DNA of 64,000 nt. Source: Gammaproteobacteria bacterium. Its GTDB lineage: Bacteria; Pseudomonadota; Gammaproteobacteria; HK1. The position numbers and the translations under genes are program-made. This document shows positions 8,608-17,673 of this stretch, piece by piece. Location of the stretch: positions 1,054,001-1,118,000 of the forward strand of contig WLWT01000003.1 in the NCBI GenBank assembly GCA_012103455.1, given 5' to 3'. Within the stretch, counting starts at the first letter, position 1. Every line of letters begins with the position of its first letter. The notes under the pieces were generated by a model. The model had not been told where the DNA came from. It saw only the letters and a program-made list of their open reading frames with translations, and did not search any database.

Positions 8608-9279
8608 CTACAACGTCGCCACGTAGGTGCCGCGCCTTTGCAAATTGGCGGCATATTCAGCGGGAAAGCTCTCGGCCACGGCGCCGGTCACCATGTCCGT
8701 CGCCAACAGCGCATCGGACCACGCCCTGAGCCGCGGAAACTCATCCAATAGTCCCGTGTTCAAATTGGTGTCACAGAAGGCAAAACGCTGGAAGAACGGC
8801 GCGTAAGCGGCGTCCACCAAACACAAGTTCTCGCCGCTGAAATACGGCCCGTTGTCGCCGCGCTCCGCGGCCACCGCTTGTTCCAGACGGGCCAACTTCG
8901 GTTTGGCTGCTGCAATGCCTGCCGCCATGGCGGTCTCATCCTTGGCGTAGTAGATCTTGCCGAGCATGGCGGCAAAATCCGCTACGAAATCGGTCCAGGC
9001 GCGGTGCCTCGCCCGATCCAGCGGATCCTCGGGATGGAGCGCGGGTGCTACCACTTCGTCCAGATATTCGGCGATGGCGTTGGACTCGAACAAAGGCACC
9101 TCGCCCACTTTCAGCACCGGCACTTTGCCATGTGGAGAGATGGCCAAAAACCAATCCGGTTTCTCGCGCAAGTTGATGTAAGTCACCTCATAGTCCACCG
9201 ATTTAGCACGCAAAACGATCACGGCGCGCTGTACCCAGGGTCAGGTCACTGAGCTGATAAGATGCAGCTTTTCGTTCAT
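8608..9279 (-). CDS. glutathione S-transferase with in-frame UGA at the catalytic Cys position (candidate selenoprotein)
   Basis: Thiol-transferase/GST of the thioredoxin-fold, omega/SspA-like class. Reading from ATG 9279 (GGGGAGA about 8 bases upstream) gives MNEKLHLISSVT, then TGA at 9243-9241, then PWVQRAVIVLRAKSVDYEVTY and a full GST_N/GST_C protein, 223 codons in all. Relatives carry CPxxQR here, with Cys as the redox residue, so UGA replaces exactly the catalytic Cys. Glutathione-site features follow: HGKVPVL with the cis-Pro, then LFESNAIAEYLDE. A hairpin resembling a bacterial SECIS begins 10 nt after the UGA. A plain nonsense mutation is the alternative. In that case translation could restart at GTG 9222 and make a protein lacking the active site. 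Confidence 0.75.
9205..9230 (-). promoter_or_regulatory. putative bacterial SECIS hairpin in the GST coding sequence
   Basis: On the minus strand, counting from the base after UGA, nucleotides 11-17 (AGCGCGC) pair with 30-36 (GCGTGCT), giving a 7-bp stem with one G-U pair and a 12-nt loop CGTGATCGTTTT. G is the second loop base. The distance from UGA, the loop size and the loop G agree with what is known of SelB-binding bSECIS elements. Folding was done by eye. Confidence 0.55.
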
Positions 9280-9309
9280 GGTCGAGTTCTCCCCATACCT
9301 ATCATTTAT

Positions 9310-10716
9310 CTAAAGTGACGGCCGGTGTTGCGCCCAAGGCCGCGCTTGCTCAAAAGCCGCCGCTGCGCGCAACACGGTCGCATCTTCGAAACGCCGGCCC
9401 ACGATTTGCAGCCCGCAGGGCAGGCCGTCAGCGGTGAAGCCGGCGGGAACGCAGGCAGCCGGGTTCATGCTGAGGTTGAACGGATAGGAAAACTCCGCCC
9501 AACTCAGCCAATCCCACGGGTGGCACGGCCAGTGCTCCGGCATCAGCCGCCCGGCGGGAAACGCGGCCACCGAAACCGCTGGCGTCAGCAACAGATCCCA
9601 TTGCTCGAAAAACTGATGGATCTGCGCGATGTAAGCATGTTTTTTCTCCCGCATAGACAGATAATCGAGCGCCGTGGCGGTTTGCGCGGACTCTATACAG
9701 GCAACCAAACCCGGATCCATCCGCTCCCTGTAATCATCCAGAAACCCATTCAATTCCAGCTCATGGGCGGCCCAGAAAAAACGCCCGATGTCGGGGCCTT
9801 GGCGACCGAAGGGTATCGCCACCTCTTCCACTTGAACCCCCAAGCTAGCAAACGTCTTCACCGCCTCAGCCACCAGCGTGGCGATCTCGGGATCCACCCG
9901 CGCATGTCCCAGATCGGCACTGAAGGCCACGTGCAAACCGGCGATGCCGGTATGCAATTGCTCGCAATACGCGGCCGGTGGCGCTTCCAAACTATAGTGA
10001 TCCAACGGGTGGCGCCCGGCCATGATCTCCAGCATGAGCGCGGCGTCGGCCACGGTGCGGGTCATCGGCCCGGTATGCGAGACCTGATCGTTGTTACGCA
10101 CCGGCACGTTGGGGACCCGCCCAAACGTAGGTTTGAGTCCGAATACGCCACTGAAGTGCGCTGGCATGCGGATCGAGCCGGCGCCATCGGAGCCTTGATG
10201 CAACGGACCGTAACCGGCAGCGGCCCCCGCCCCGGCACCCGCCGATGACGCGCCCGCGTTGTACCCCAGCCGCCACGGATTGGAGGTAATCCCGGTGAGC
10301 GGGCTTTGGCTGACGCCCTTCCAGCCGTGTTCGGAGGTGGTGGTTTTGCCGAGCACCACCGCTCCCTCGGCGCGCAGCCGTGTCACGAATGGGCTATCTT
10401 TGGCCGGCATCTGGCCCTTGGCGGTAAAAGAGCCCCGTTCGGTGGGTAAGCCGGCCACATCCGCCAAGTCCTTGATGGTCACCGGCACGCCGTGCAGGCG
10501 TCCAGGCGCAACACCGGCCAGCAACGCTGCCTCGGCCTGCTTGGCCTGCTCCATGGCCAGATCCGGCGCAAAAGCTGAAAACGCATTCAAGCGGGGCTCC
10601 AGCGCCTCTATACGCTCGATGACCGTTGCCGTCACTTCAACCGGCGACAACTCGCGCCGCCTGATATGTTCCACCATCTGCGTGGCGGGCATGAAACAAA
10701 GATCGGTTTTGTCCAA
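9310..10716 (-). CDS. amidase (amidase-signature family)
   Basis: A 468-aa amidase-signature hydrolase cleaving a carboxylic amide to acid and ammonia. The Ser-cisSer-Lys triad region is visible: Lys in VTIKDLADVAG (near residue 80), the cis-Ser in GASSAGAGAGAAAG, and the nucleophile Ser in GSDGAGSIRMPAHFSG followed by FGLKPTFGRVP. The usual GGSSGG core is altered to GASSAG, which is tolerated in some members. It lies 30 bp downstream of the GST gene start in the same orientation. The substrate is unknown; relatives include GatA-like, aryl-acylamidase and 6-aminohexanoate-type enzymes. Confidence 0.9.
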   Translation of the reverse strand: MDKTDLCFMPATQMVEHIRRRELSPVEVTATVIERIEALEPRLNAFSAFAPDLAMEQAKQAEAALLAGVAPGRLHGVPVTIKDLADVAGLPTERGSFTAKGQMPAKDSPFVTRLRAEGAVVLGKTTTSEHGWKGVSQSPLTGITSNPWRLGYNAGASSAGAGAGAAAGYGPLHQGSDGAGSIRMPAHFSGVFGLKPTFGRVPNVPVRNNDQVSHTGPMTRTVADAALMLEIMAGRHPLDHYSLEAPPAAYCEQLHTGIAGLHVAFSADLGHARVDPEIATLVAEAVKTFASLGVQVEEVAIPFGRQGPDIGRFFWAAHELELNGFLDDYRERMDPGLVACIESAQTATALDYLSMREKKHAYIAQIHQFFEQWDLLLTPAVSVAAFPAGRLMPEHWPCHPWDWLSWAEFSYPFNLSMNPAACVPAGFTADGLPCGLQIVGRRFEDATVLRAAAAFEQARPWAQHRPSL

Positions 10717-10843
10717 CGGGGTAGGCTTTCAACTTGGATGGCGTGCACGCCCTTTGTGCCGCCAGCGTCGGCCTCCGCTCAGCACATGTCAACCCTGCCC
10801 GCACTCGAGGCAGGTATAAGGCTCGCTGACCCATAGCTTCAGG

Positions 10844-11722
10844 TCAGTTACCGGGCGCATAAGGCCGGTACAGAACCTCCGTTAGCCCGGCGCCTATAAT
10901 GAGCACCGCGCCCATACCATGGTGCGTTCCGAACGGTTCGCCGGCGTACAACGATGCACTTATCACGCCTACCACCACTTCCAACATCAGAAGAACGCCA
11001 ACCCGTCCTGGGTCCAGGCGGTTAACGCCGAACATCATCAGGAAGTTAGTCGGCACCAAAAGCAGGGCGGTCACGGCGACGAATGTCCATGACGATGCGC
11101 TTAAGCGCTCCAACGCAAGGCCAGAGGCCGCCGAGCCGGTGGCCGAGGCGCCTAGCGCTAAGGCGCCGATCACATAGGCGAGAAGCAAGGCGCAGAGCGC
11201 GCCGCCGGCGGCAAATGCGAGAACCTGCTCGAACGCAGCTAGCTTTACGCCCCGGTACATGACGAACGTGCCGCAGGCCCACAGGGCGCCAGAGATGAGC
11301 GCCATCCAATCGCCCGCATTGCGCGGCCAAGGCCAGCCGCCATCGCCACTTAGAATAATGGCCAATCCGCCGAAGCCGCAGATAAGAACCAGTGCTCGCG
11401 CGCGGGTGACTGGAACACCTAGAACGAAACGCATCAACAAAGTGCTCCACACCGGCGTCAGGTAAAAGAGCAAGATCGCGTTCACCACTTCGGTCAGCAA
11501 TATGGCCATACCGTAAAGAGCGAAAGCCGCACCGGCCAGCAAGGCCACCTGCAAGATTTCGAGCGCGCCGGCGCGCAGCGCACGCAGACGCCAGGGTAGC
11601 ACCAGCAGCAACAGTAACGCGCCAGCGGCGAAGAGGATAAATCCGGGCCAGCCGCCGGCCAGACCAGCCTTGTGCTCACCGCTTCCGGGCGAGGTCCTCG
11701 GGAACTTCGTCGCAAAGAGCAT
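10844..11722 (-). pseudogene. EamA/DMT-family transporter, 5'-truncated
   Basis: Hydrophobic protein with about eight predicted membrane helices and the tandem EamA repeat (TPVWSTLLMRFVLG with GLAIILSGDGG; later LEVVVGVISASLYAGEP in the second repeat). Drug/metabolite transporters of this family usually have ten helices. Here the first two are missing. The apparent N-terminus (MLFATKFPRTSPGSGE) is an out-of-frame reading of a phytanoyl-CoA dioxygenase remnant, so the gene joins foreign sequence near 11690. It may still be translated but is probably not functional. Two pieces of a related EamA gene occur near 23.2 and 36.1 kb. Confidence 0.65.
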
Positions 11723-11843
11723 CCGTCACACGGCGAATCTCGCCTAGAAGCGGCTCCGTCAGCACGTTCGGGAATACGCAGAAGCCCCGTTCAATGAGGC
11801 TCTCACGAGCGTCGGCAGCCGCGGCGACGGACAAATCACTCAC
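11694..11843 (-). pseudogene. 5' remnant of a phytanoyl-CoA dioxygenase (PhyH)-like gene
   Basis: From a GTG at 11843 the frame encodes about 50 residues. The stretch ADARESLIERGFCVFPNVL and LLGEIRRVTDALCDE resemble the N-terminus of PhyH-type Fe(II)/2-oxoglutarate oxygenases (about 270 aa). The iron-binding HxD...H region is absent because the sequence switches to the EamA gene near 11690. The call is based on a short segment. Confidence 0.4.
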
Positions 11844-12126
11844 GGTAACGCTCGTTTGGCAGTTGCTGCTGGCAGATCGACATATCCCCCTTTGGCCTTC
11901 CCCCTTTGGCCGGCCCGATCCACTGCAAACAGGTTGTTCGCACTTGTGGCAGAGCGCCGTATACTCGGACAATCAAAGAAGGAGGATAGCGGCCGACAAG
12001 CAGGGATTGGAGTCCACACAGGTAGTCCGTCCAGCGAGACAAGCGAACGTCGGTGGTGGATACACGAACGCTCGTGATGGCAGTTCAACCGCTTCCTGAC
12101 ACCGCCCTGAAGAAGGAGTGGAAGTT

Positions 12127-13446
12127 GTGAAGAGCGAACACCCCCTGGGAATACCAACGGCTTCGAGCGCCGCGGTTCTCGAAGCCCACGAAGATCAAGG
12201 CCGAACTGTTTCCAGATTCGACCGCTGGTTGTTGCGCCGCGTGATGCAAGCGGCAGGCAATCCGCCTATCCATGCCGCGCTGTGGGACGACATCGATTCG
12301 TATGTGCCTGACGGACACTCGTACGGACGTATCGTTTTTCGCAACCGATCCGTGCTGCTGGGACTGATGAAAGCGCCCGAACTCGCGTTCGGCGACGCCT
12401 TCAGCGAAGGGCAGATCGATCTCGAAGGCGATCCGGTGGAATTGCTCACGCGTTGCTTCGGCACGGCCAACGACCTCGGCCCGACTGGTTTCAAACGCTC
12501 GATCTTCGGCCGCTTGCCTACGGCAGAGACCAACACGACGGCCGGCTCGAAACGCCACATCCACCATCACTACGACCTCGGCAACGACTTCTACAAGCTC
12601 TGGCTTGACGAAAAGATGGTCTACACGTGCGCGTACTACCCGCGCCCTGATGCCACTCTGGAAGAAGCCCAGATCGCCAAGATGGATCACGTTTGCCGCA
12701 AGGTTCGCCTCGAGCCGGGGCAGACGGTCGTCGAGGCGGGCTGCGGTTGGGGCTCTCTGGCGTTGCACATGGCGCGGAACTTTGGCGTCAAGGTACGAGC
12801 CTTCAACATATCCGCCGAACAGATCGCTTTCGCACGGGAACGCGCTGAACGCGAAGGACTCACGGACCAGGTCGAATTCGTTGCGGACGACTACCGCAAT
12901 GTGTCAGGGACCTACGACGCCTTCGTTTCGGTCGGCATGCTCGAACACGTTGGGGCCAACCACTTTGATCAACTGGGCGAGGTTGTTCGACGCTCGTTGA
13001 AACCCGACGGGATCGGATTGATTCATTCGATCGGGCGCAATCAGGCAATGGCAGTCAACGAGTGGTTGGAAAAACGCATCTTCCCGGGCAGCTACCCGCC
13101 GAGCCTGCGCGAGATGATGTCGATTTTTGAGAACCGATTCTCCGTTCTCGACATCGAGAACATCCGCCTGCACTACGCGAAGACGCTGATCGAATGGCTC
13201 GACCGTTTCGACCGCAACGCGGACACCATCCGCACGATGTACGACGAGCCTTTCATCCGCGCCTGGCGGCTTTACCTGGGTGGCTGTGCTGCCTCATTCA
13301 TTTCCGGCACCCTGCAGCTGTTCCAGGTCGTCTTCACACACGCGGCGAACAACAACGTCGCGCTGACGCGCGAACACCTGTATCCGTCCGCGGGAACGAA
13401 CGACACCACTCCCACTTCCACCCACACCTGGCAGCAATTCGACTGA
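12127..13446 (+). CDS. cyclopropane-fatty-acyl-phospholipid synthase-like SAM methyltransferase
   Basis: About 439 aa; transfers a methylene or methyl group from SAM to an unsaturated acyl chain of a membrane phospholipid, or to a related lipid. An N-terminal lipid-interacting domain contains DGHSYGRIVFRNRS. The family hallmark HHHYDLGNDFYKLWLDEKM and YTCAYY follow, then the SAM-binding loop VVEAGCGWGSLALHMA. AAGGAG at 12112-12117 favours GTG 12127 over GTG 12118. It is followed 8 bp later by a FAD-dependent reductase, so the two form an operon. CFA-like enzymes paired with flavin reductases can make branched or furan-type fatty acids; whether that applies here is inference. Confidence 0.85.
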   Translation: MKSEHPLGIPTASSAAVLEAHEDQGRTVSRFDRWLLRRVMQAAGNPPIHAALWDDIDSYVPDGHSYGRIVFRNRSVLLGLMKAPELAFGDAFSEGQIDLEGDPVELLTRCFGTANDLGPTGFKRSIFGRLPTAETNTTAGSKRHIHHHYDLGNDFYKLWLDEKMVYTCAYYPRPDATLEEAQIAKMDHVCRKVRLEPGQTVVEAGCGWGSLALHMARNFGVKVRAFNISAEQIAFARERAEREGLTDQVEFVADDYRNVSGTYDAFVSVGMLEHVGANHFDQLGEVVRRSLKPDGIGLIHSIGRNQAMAVNEWLEKRIFPGSYPPSLREMMSIFENRFSVLDIENIRLHYAKTLIEWLDRFDRNADTIRTMYDEPFIRAWRLYLGGCAASFISGTLQLFQVVFTHAANNNVALTREHLYPSAGTNDTTPTSTHTWQQFD

Positions 13447-13454
13447 GCGCCACA

Positions 13455-14435
13455 GTGGAGTATGACGCGATCGTGATCGGCGGCGGGCCAGCTGGGGCCG
13501 CCTGCGCTGCGCGCCTGGTCGAAAACGGGGCGCGTACGCTCGTTCTCGATCGCGAGGATTTTCCTCGCCTCAAGCTTTGCGCCGGCTGGATCACGCCGGA
13601 AGTCGTCGATGATCTCGACATGAACCCCGACGACTACCCGCACCGGTTCAACACGTTTGACGAGATCGTCGCCCACGTTAAGGGGCTCACGTTCAAGCTG
13701 CGCAACCCGCAACATTCCATTCGCCGCTACGAGTTCGACAACTGGCTGTTGCAGTCGGCGGGCGCCGAAGTGATTCACCACAACGTCAAGGAAATCCAGA
13801 CCGACGACACGGGCTATACGGTGGATGGCAACTGGAAAGCCCCGTATATCGTTGGGGCGGCGGGCACGCGCTGCCCGGTGTACCGGACGTTTTTTCGCCA
13901 GGTGAATCCGCGTGCAAAGGAATTGCAGGCTGCGACTTTCGAGCACGAGTTTCCATACGAGTGGAAGGATGAGCGCTGCCACCTCTGGTTCTTCGACAAG
14001 GGATTGCCGGGCTACGCCTGGTACGTGCCGAAGGCCGACGGTTACCTGAATTGCGGTATCGGTGGTATGTCGATCAAGCTCAAGGCGAAGGGCCAGGACA
14101 TCAAGACGCACTGGGCGCACTTCATCGGCGTGTTGCGCAAGAAAGGGTTCATCACGGGCGACGACCTGCCTCTTGATCACGAGCCGAAGGGTTACAGCTA
14201 CTTCCTTCGAGGCGGTGTCGATACCGTGCGCGTGGGTAATGCCTTCATCACGGGCGATGCAGTGGGACTCGCAACGCGAGATCTGTGCGAGGGGATTGGT
14301 CCTGCGATCCGCAGCGGGCACCGGGCGGCAGACGCGATTCTCAACGGGTCGATCTACACACTCGATGACCTGCAGACCCACAGCTCATCGTATGCACCAG
14401 TGCGCAAACTGCTCGACTTTATGTTCGTGGGTTGA
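13455..14435 (+). CDS. FAD/NAD(P)-dependent reductase (geranylgeranyl-reductase-like)
   Basis: About 326 aa flavoprotein. The N-terminus DAIVIGGGPAGAACAARL with the acidic end at LVLDRED is the FAD-binding fold. KLCAGWITPEVV resembles the conserved Cys region of geranylgeranyl reductases. FITGDAVGLATRDLCEGIGPAI near residue 275 is the second FAD motif. The GTG at 13455 places the Rossmann fold at the very N-terminus. The frame is open upstream through the preceding gene, but that part is out-of-frame overlap. The partner is the lipid methyltransferase just upstream, so reduction of an unsaturated or methylenated acyl chain is plausible. Confidence 0.8.
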   Translation: MEYDAIVIGGGPAGAACAARLVENGARTLVLDREDFPRLKLCAGWITPEVVDDLDMNPDDYPHRFNTFDEIVAHVKGLTFKLRNPQHSIRRYEFDNWLLQSAGAEVIHHNVKEIQTDDTGYTVDGNWKAPYIVGAAGTRCPVYRTFFRQVNPRAKELQAATFEHEFPYEWKDERCHLWFFDKGLPGYAWYVPKADGYLNCGIGGMSIKLKAKGQDIKTHWAHFIGVLRKKGFITGDDLPLDHEPKGYSYFLRGGVDTVRVGNAFITGDAVGLATRDLCEGIGPAIRSGHRAADAILNGSIYTLDDLQTHSSSYAPVRKLLDFMFVG

Positions 14436-14467
14436 CCAGACCACCCGTACCGATTGCGGGGAATCCC

Positions 14468-14980
14468 ATGAGCGAGAACGGTACCGTCACGGGTACGAGG
14501 CACGACCACATCTATCACGTCGAGGTCGATCGCTCCGACAAGATGAACGGATTTACCCCGTAGATGTTCGATGAGCTGTCGGAACCTCTCACGATCCTCG
14601 ATACCGACCCGGATCTCTGGGTCGGCGTCTGGTCGTTCGCAGGGAAGCACACGATTGCGGGCCTCGGTTTGCCCCGGTTCGCCGGGTCAATGCAGTCGGG
14701 CGAGCGTGACGCTGCCAATGCTGCCGACGACCGTGTGGACGCGTTTGCCCTGCGACGTCGGTGCAGCAAACTACTCGTGGTCGCGGTCCAGAGTGTAACG
14801 TTCACGATCGGCATCGAGCATGATGCTGGCCGCCGATATCGCAATCGCCGCCGCCGACTGTCGTTTCGCACATCGAGCCCAAATGCGGACTCGCCGTCTT
14901 TGGCGGCGCATATGTTCGCTATATCCAGCGCGCCGGCCGGGGGAACGCGATGTATCACCTGTTCGGCCACCGTACGCTCG
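14468..14980 (+). pseudogene. decayed enoyl-CoA hydratase/isomerase gene
   Basis: Begins with ATG 14468 (MSENGTVTGTR...YHVEVDRSDKMNGFTP). An in-frame TAG then sits where crotonases have Glu or Gln, followed by MFDELSEPLTILDTDPDLWVG and SFAGKHTIAGL. After further shifts of frame, RRCSKLLVVAVQSVTFTIGIE, MLAADIAIAAADCRFA and IEPKCGLAVFGGAYVRYIQ are readable, in the right order for the crotonase fold including the oxyanion-hole region. The C-terminal third is missing. At least one nonsense and one frameshift lesion are present, so it is not functional. Confidence 0.7.
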
Positions 14981-15049
14981 CCAATACCCGCCAAAAGGCT
15001 GAATTCTTGGTGAACACATACCCCAGAACGAAGATGAGAAACGACGAGG

Positions 15050-15304
15050 TCAAACGATATCAATCCCCCCCAAAGCGTTTGTAAGGCGCCCGTAGCTGTT
15101 CTGGAGCGCCGCCAGAATTAGCAACAACATCAGCGGCACCAAAAGCAGCACGAAAACAAGCGCAAAACGCATTGCCCGATTGGCCAGCCGATCGAGCCTT
15201 TGCTCAAGACTCCGGGCGGTAGCTTTGCTGATCGCGATTAGGACGAGAGTCATTACCAGAACGTATAGCACGTACCAAAGGTGATTCCACGTGGGAGTTG
15301 TCAT
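15050..15304 (-). CDS. small hypothetical membrane protein
   Basis: From ATG 15304 an 84-aa protein with two strongly hydrophobic segments (LWYVLYVLVMTLVLIAIS and FALVFVLLLVPLMLLLILAA) separated by a charged loop TARSLEQRLDRLANR, suggesting a two-helix hairpin in the membrane. The frame is open to 15358. No family is recognised and there is no clear ribosome-binding site. It lies among gene remnants, so it may itself be a fragment. Confidence 0.4.
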   Translation of the reverse strand: MTTPTWNHLWYVLYVLVMTLVLIAISKATARSLEQRLDRLANRAMRFALVFVLLLVPLMLLLILAALQNSYGRLTNALGGIDIV

Positions 15305-15411
15305 CGGCCACCCAGATCGATCCAAGGCGGGAGAAGACAAGTCAAGTAGAACGTCCAAAATCTCCCGGGATCTATGCCATGAGCCCGTAGCTCGTAGTAA
15401 CTTTAGGGGGT

Positions 15412-15719
15412 GATGATCACCAACATGCCGAACACGAGGGGTACAAACAGGCGGGAAAAGCGCCGGGCCAAAAACGGTCCCTGCTTGACCTTGTCATGGC
15501 GAAACACAACGCCGCCCCCAAAATGAAAAACAAGAGCCACAATCGCCAGCTACTCATCAACACCATCGGCAGCTCCATCCAGCCAACAGGCGCCTGCGGG
15601 CTCTTAGCATGCCAGCCCCATGGGCTGTAGAACATGCCAACGTGAAACAGAATCAATAAGAAGAATGCGAAGACGCGAATCCAATCAAGATCGTAACGGC
15701 GTTGATCGACTTCGATCAT
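15412..15719 (-). pseudogene. 5' part of an acyltransferase-3-like membrane protein, frameshifted
   Basis: From ATG 15719: YDLDWIRVFAFFLLILFHVGMFY followed by a second helix (WRLWLLFFILGAALCFAM) is the N-terminus of acyltransferase-3/OpgC-like integral membrane enzymes. Near 15510-15530 the reading changes frame: GGGVVFRHDKVKQGPFLARRFSRL and LFVPLVFGMLVIITP continue the family in another frame. Sequence similarity ends at about 15412. Both a frameshift and a truncation are present; family members are usually 350-400 aa. Confidence 0.55.
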
Positions 15720-15965
15720 TTGCGCCCCCTAAGGCATGCAGTTCACGAGCCATCAATGCTTATGGAATGAGTTTGCTTTCGGATCCTTTGCGTGCCGTTT
15801 CAGGGACAACTCCCGATCCGTGATCATGGCGCTGGCGCTAGCCATTCGCGCAACTTCTTCCAGGCGCCGTTGTTCATTTCGGGCGTTACCGAAACTACGT
15901 GCGTCCCGTCGGAAATGGACTCTGGTCGGCGTGCTCCATCATCAGACGCGAAAGACACTCGAACA

Positions 15966-16075
15966 GATGTGCCGATGTTAAGCGTACGTAACACCCCGTT
16001 GCCCGCGCATGAGAGATGATCGTAGCGCTGCCGATCGGTTATGAACACGAGAAAGTTGGGGCGCATATCGGTCAT
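15966..16075 (-). pseudogene. 5' remnant of a sulfatase gene
   Basis: From ATG 16075 the sequence MRPNFLVFITDRQRYDHLSCAGN and VLRTLNIGT matches the N-terminus of type I sulfatases (usual form RPNxLxxxxDQxRxDxLGCYGNPxxxTPNID). The metal-binding Asp is present. The remainder (about 450 aa), including the formylglycine CxPSR motif, is absent; the frame runs on into unrelated sequence. The 15720-15965 stretch beside it holds nothing recognisable. Confidence 0.55.
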
Positions 16076-16185
16076 CGGTGAACGCGTCCTCCACGGCGAA
16101 TCGTACCGGCTGTCAGCGCAGACGACGTACGCGTCAATTCAGTGTCGGCGAGCGGCCGCATGAATGCGAGCGTCACCGCCTATCG

Positions 16186-17658
16186 CTATCGACGAACGAT
16201 CGAGCGAACGATGACGATCAGCGTCAATAATAGGAACGCCAACGCGACCGGGTAGTCGATCAAGTTGGTCAACTTGGCTTCGGTCAATATGTAGGCCTGG
16301 CTGAACGACAGTTCGAGCATCGGCGTTAACACAAACCCGATGATGAACGGTACAAATGGATAACCCAGCTTGCGCATCAGGTAACCGAGTATCGCGAAGG
16401 CGACAGTTAAGCTTACTGCGAAGAAGCTCTGATCATTGAGGAATGCACCGACCAATCCGAGGAATACGAGGGCCGGTAAGATGATCGCCTTCGGTACCGA
16501 CAGCACCCGCGCAAACACCGGTAATCCGAATCCACCGATAATCAGATTCACGGCATTGGCCATGACCATGGCCGCGAACATGCCGTAGATTAGCCGGCCG
16601 TGGTCGTCGAACATCCACGGACCAGGCGCAAATCCGTGGATGATGAACGCACCAACGAGCAACGCAGCCGTGACGTTGCCGGGAATTCCGAGCGCAAGTA
16701 ACGGGATCAAATTGGCCCCAACCACCGCGCTGTTTGCCGCTTCGGCGCCCGCGACTCCCTCGATCGATCCCTTGCCGAATCGCTCGGGCGTCTTGGATGC
16801 GCGACGGGCGGCGCCGTAGCCAAGGAACCCGGCAATCGTCGCTCCCAATCCGGGGAGCGCACCGATACCGGTGCCGATAACGGCGGAGCGCATCAAGGTC
16901 CGCCACAGGCCGAAGAACTCGCCGAGATGAAGACGATCATCCGGCGCCCGCTCGCCCCCTTGCTAAATAGCGGTATTGCCGCCGCGTACGTGATTCTCGA
17001 TCTGGATGAGAATTTCCGACACGGCGAGCATGCCGATGCCGAGCGCCATCAGGGGGATGCCGCTCTGCAGCTCAATGTGCCCGAAGTCGAGCCGCGGCAT
17101 GGACATCGTCGGATCCGTGCCGATGCAGGCAAAGAAGACGCCTAGTGCCGTGGCGATCAAACCCTTGGCCACCGACCCACCGAGCAGCCCGGAAATCATC
17201 GCGAAGGCGAAAACGATGAGGCTCATGATCTCTACCGGACCGAGCTTGAGGGCGACCACGGCGATTGGCGCCGCCACGAGGATGAGCACGACGTCGCTAA
17301 ATAGGTCGCCTACTACCGATGCGCCCAAGGCAGTATTCATCGCCTTCATGGGGTAGCCCTTCTTGGCCAGCGGATGGCCATCCAATGCGGTGGCCGCCGC
17401 TTCCGGCGAACCCGGGGTGTTGAGCAAAATTCCGGAGATGGAACCGCCGAAACTGCCGCCCTTGTTCACCGAGATTAAGAAGGCAAGTGCCGCCAATGGC
17501 GACATGTAGTACGTCAGGGGGATGGCAATCGCGATGGCCATCGGCGCATTCAGGCCAGGAATGGCGCCGACTGCGATACCGAGGGTTACACCGGCCAGAA
17601 CGACGACGAATATCGAAACACTAAAAGCGTCTTGAATCCCAAGAAAAACCGTTTCCAA
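16186..17658 (-). pseudogene. tctA: tctA, large permease of a tripartite tricarboxylate transporter, with an in-frame amber stop
   Basis: Two halves in the same frame read as one 490-residue TctA separated only by TAG at 16965-16963. The first half (17658-16966) has GVTLGIAVGAIPGLNAPMA, the family's PGL(N/T) loop, and LNTPGSPEAAATALDG. The second half has IGTGIGALPGLGATIAGFLGY and a TctA-like helix set to the end. Family proteins are about 500 aa with the motif repeated in each half, so the coding sequence is complete apart from the stop. Translation may produce only the 230-aa N-terminal half. The order tctC-tctB-tctA is typical. A recent nonsense mutation or a sequencing error are the likely explanations. 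Confidence 0.75.
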
Positions 17659-17673
17659 AGGCGTGGCTCTCGT

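Noticed and set aside
9325..10248. Plus-strand open frame opposite the amidase gene
   Set aside because: Shadow of the amidase reading frame; Arg/Gly/His-rich and without motifs.
13272..14381. Long minus-strand open frame (369 codons) opposite the FAD reductase
   Set aside because: Antisense shadow of a GC-rich gene. It has low-complexity composition, no family motif, and the plus strand has clear FAD-binding motifs over the same bases.
16963..16965. TAG in tctA as a pyrrolysine codon
   Set aside because: The genome uses TAG as an ordinary stop for other genes here, tctA is not a known pyrrolysine protein, and nearby genes are clearly decaying.
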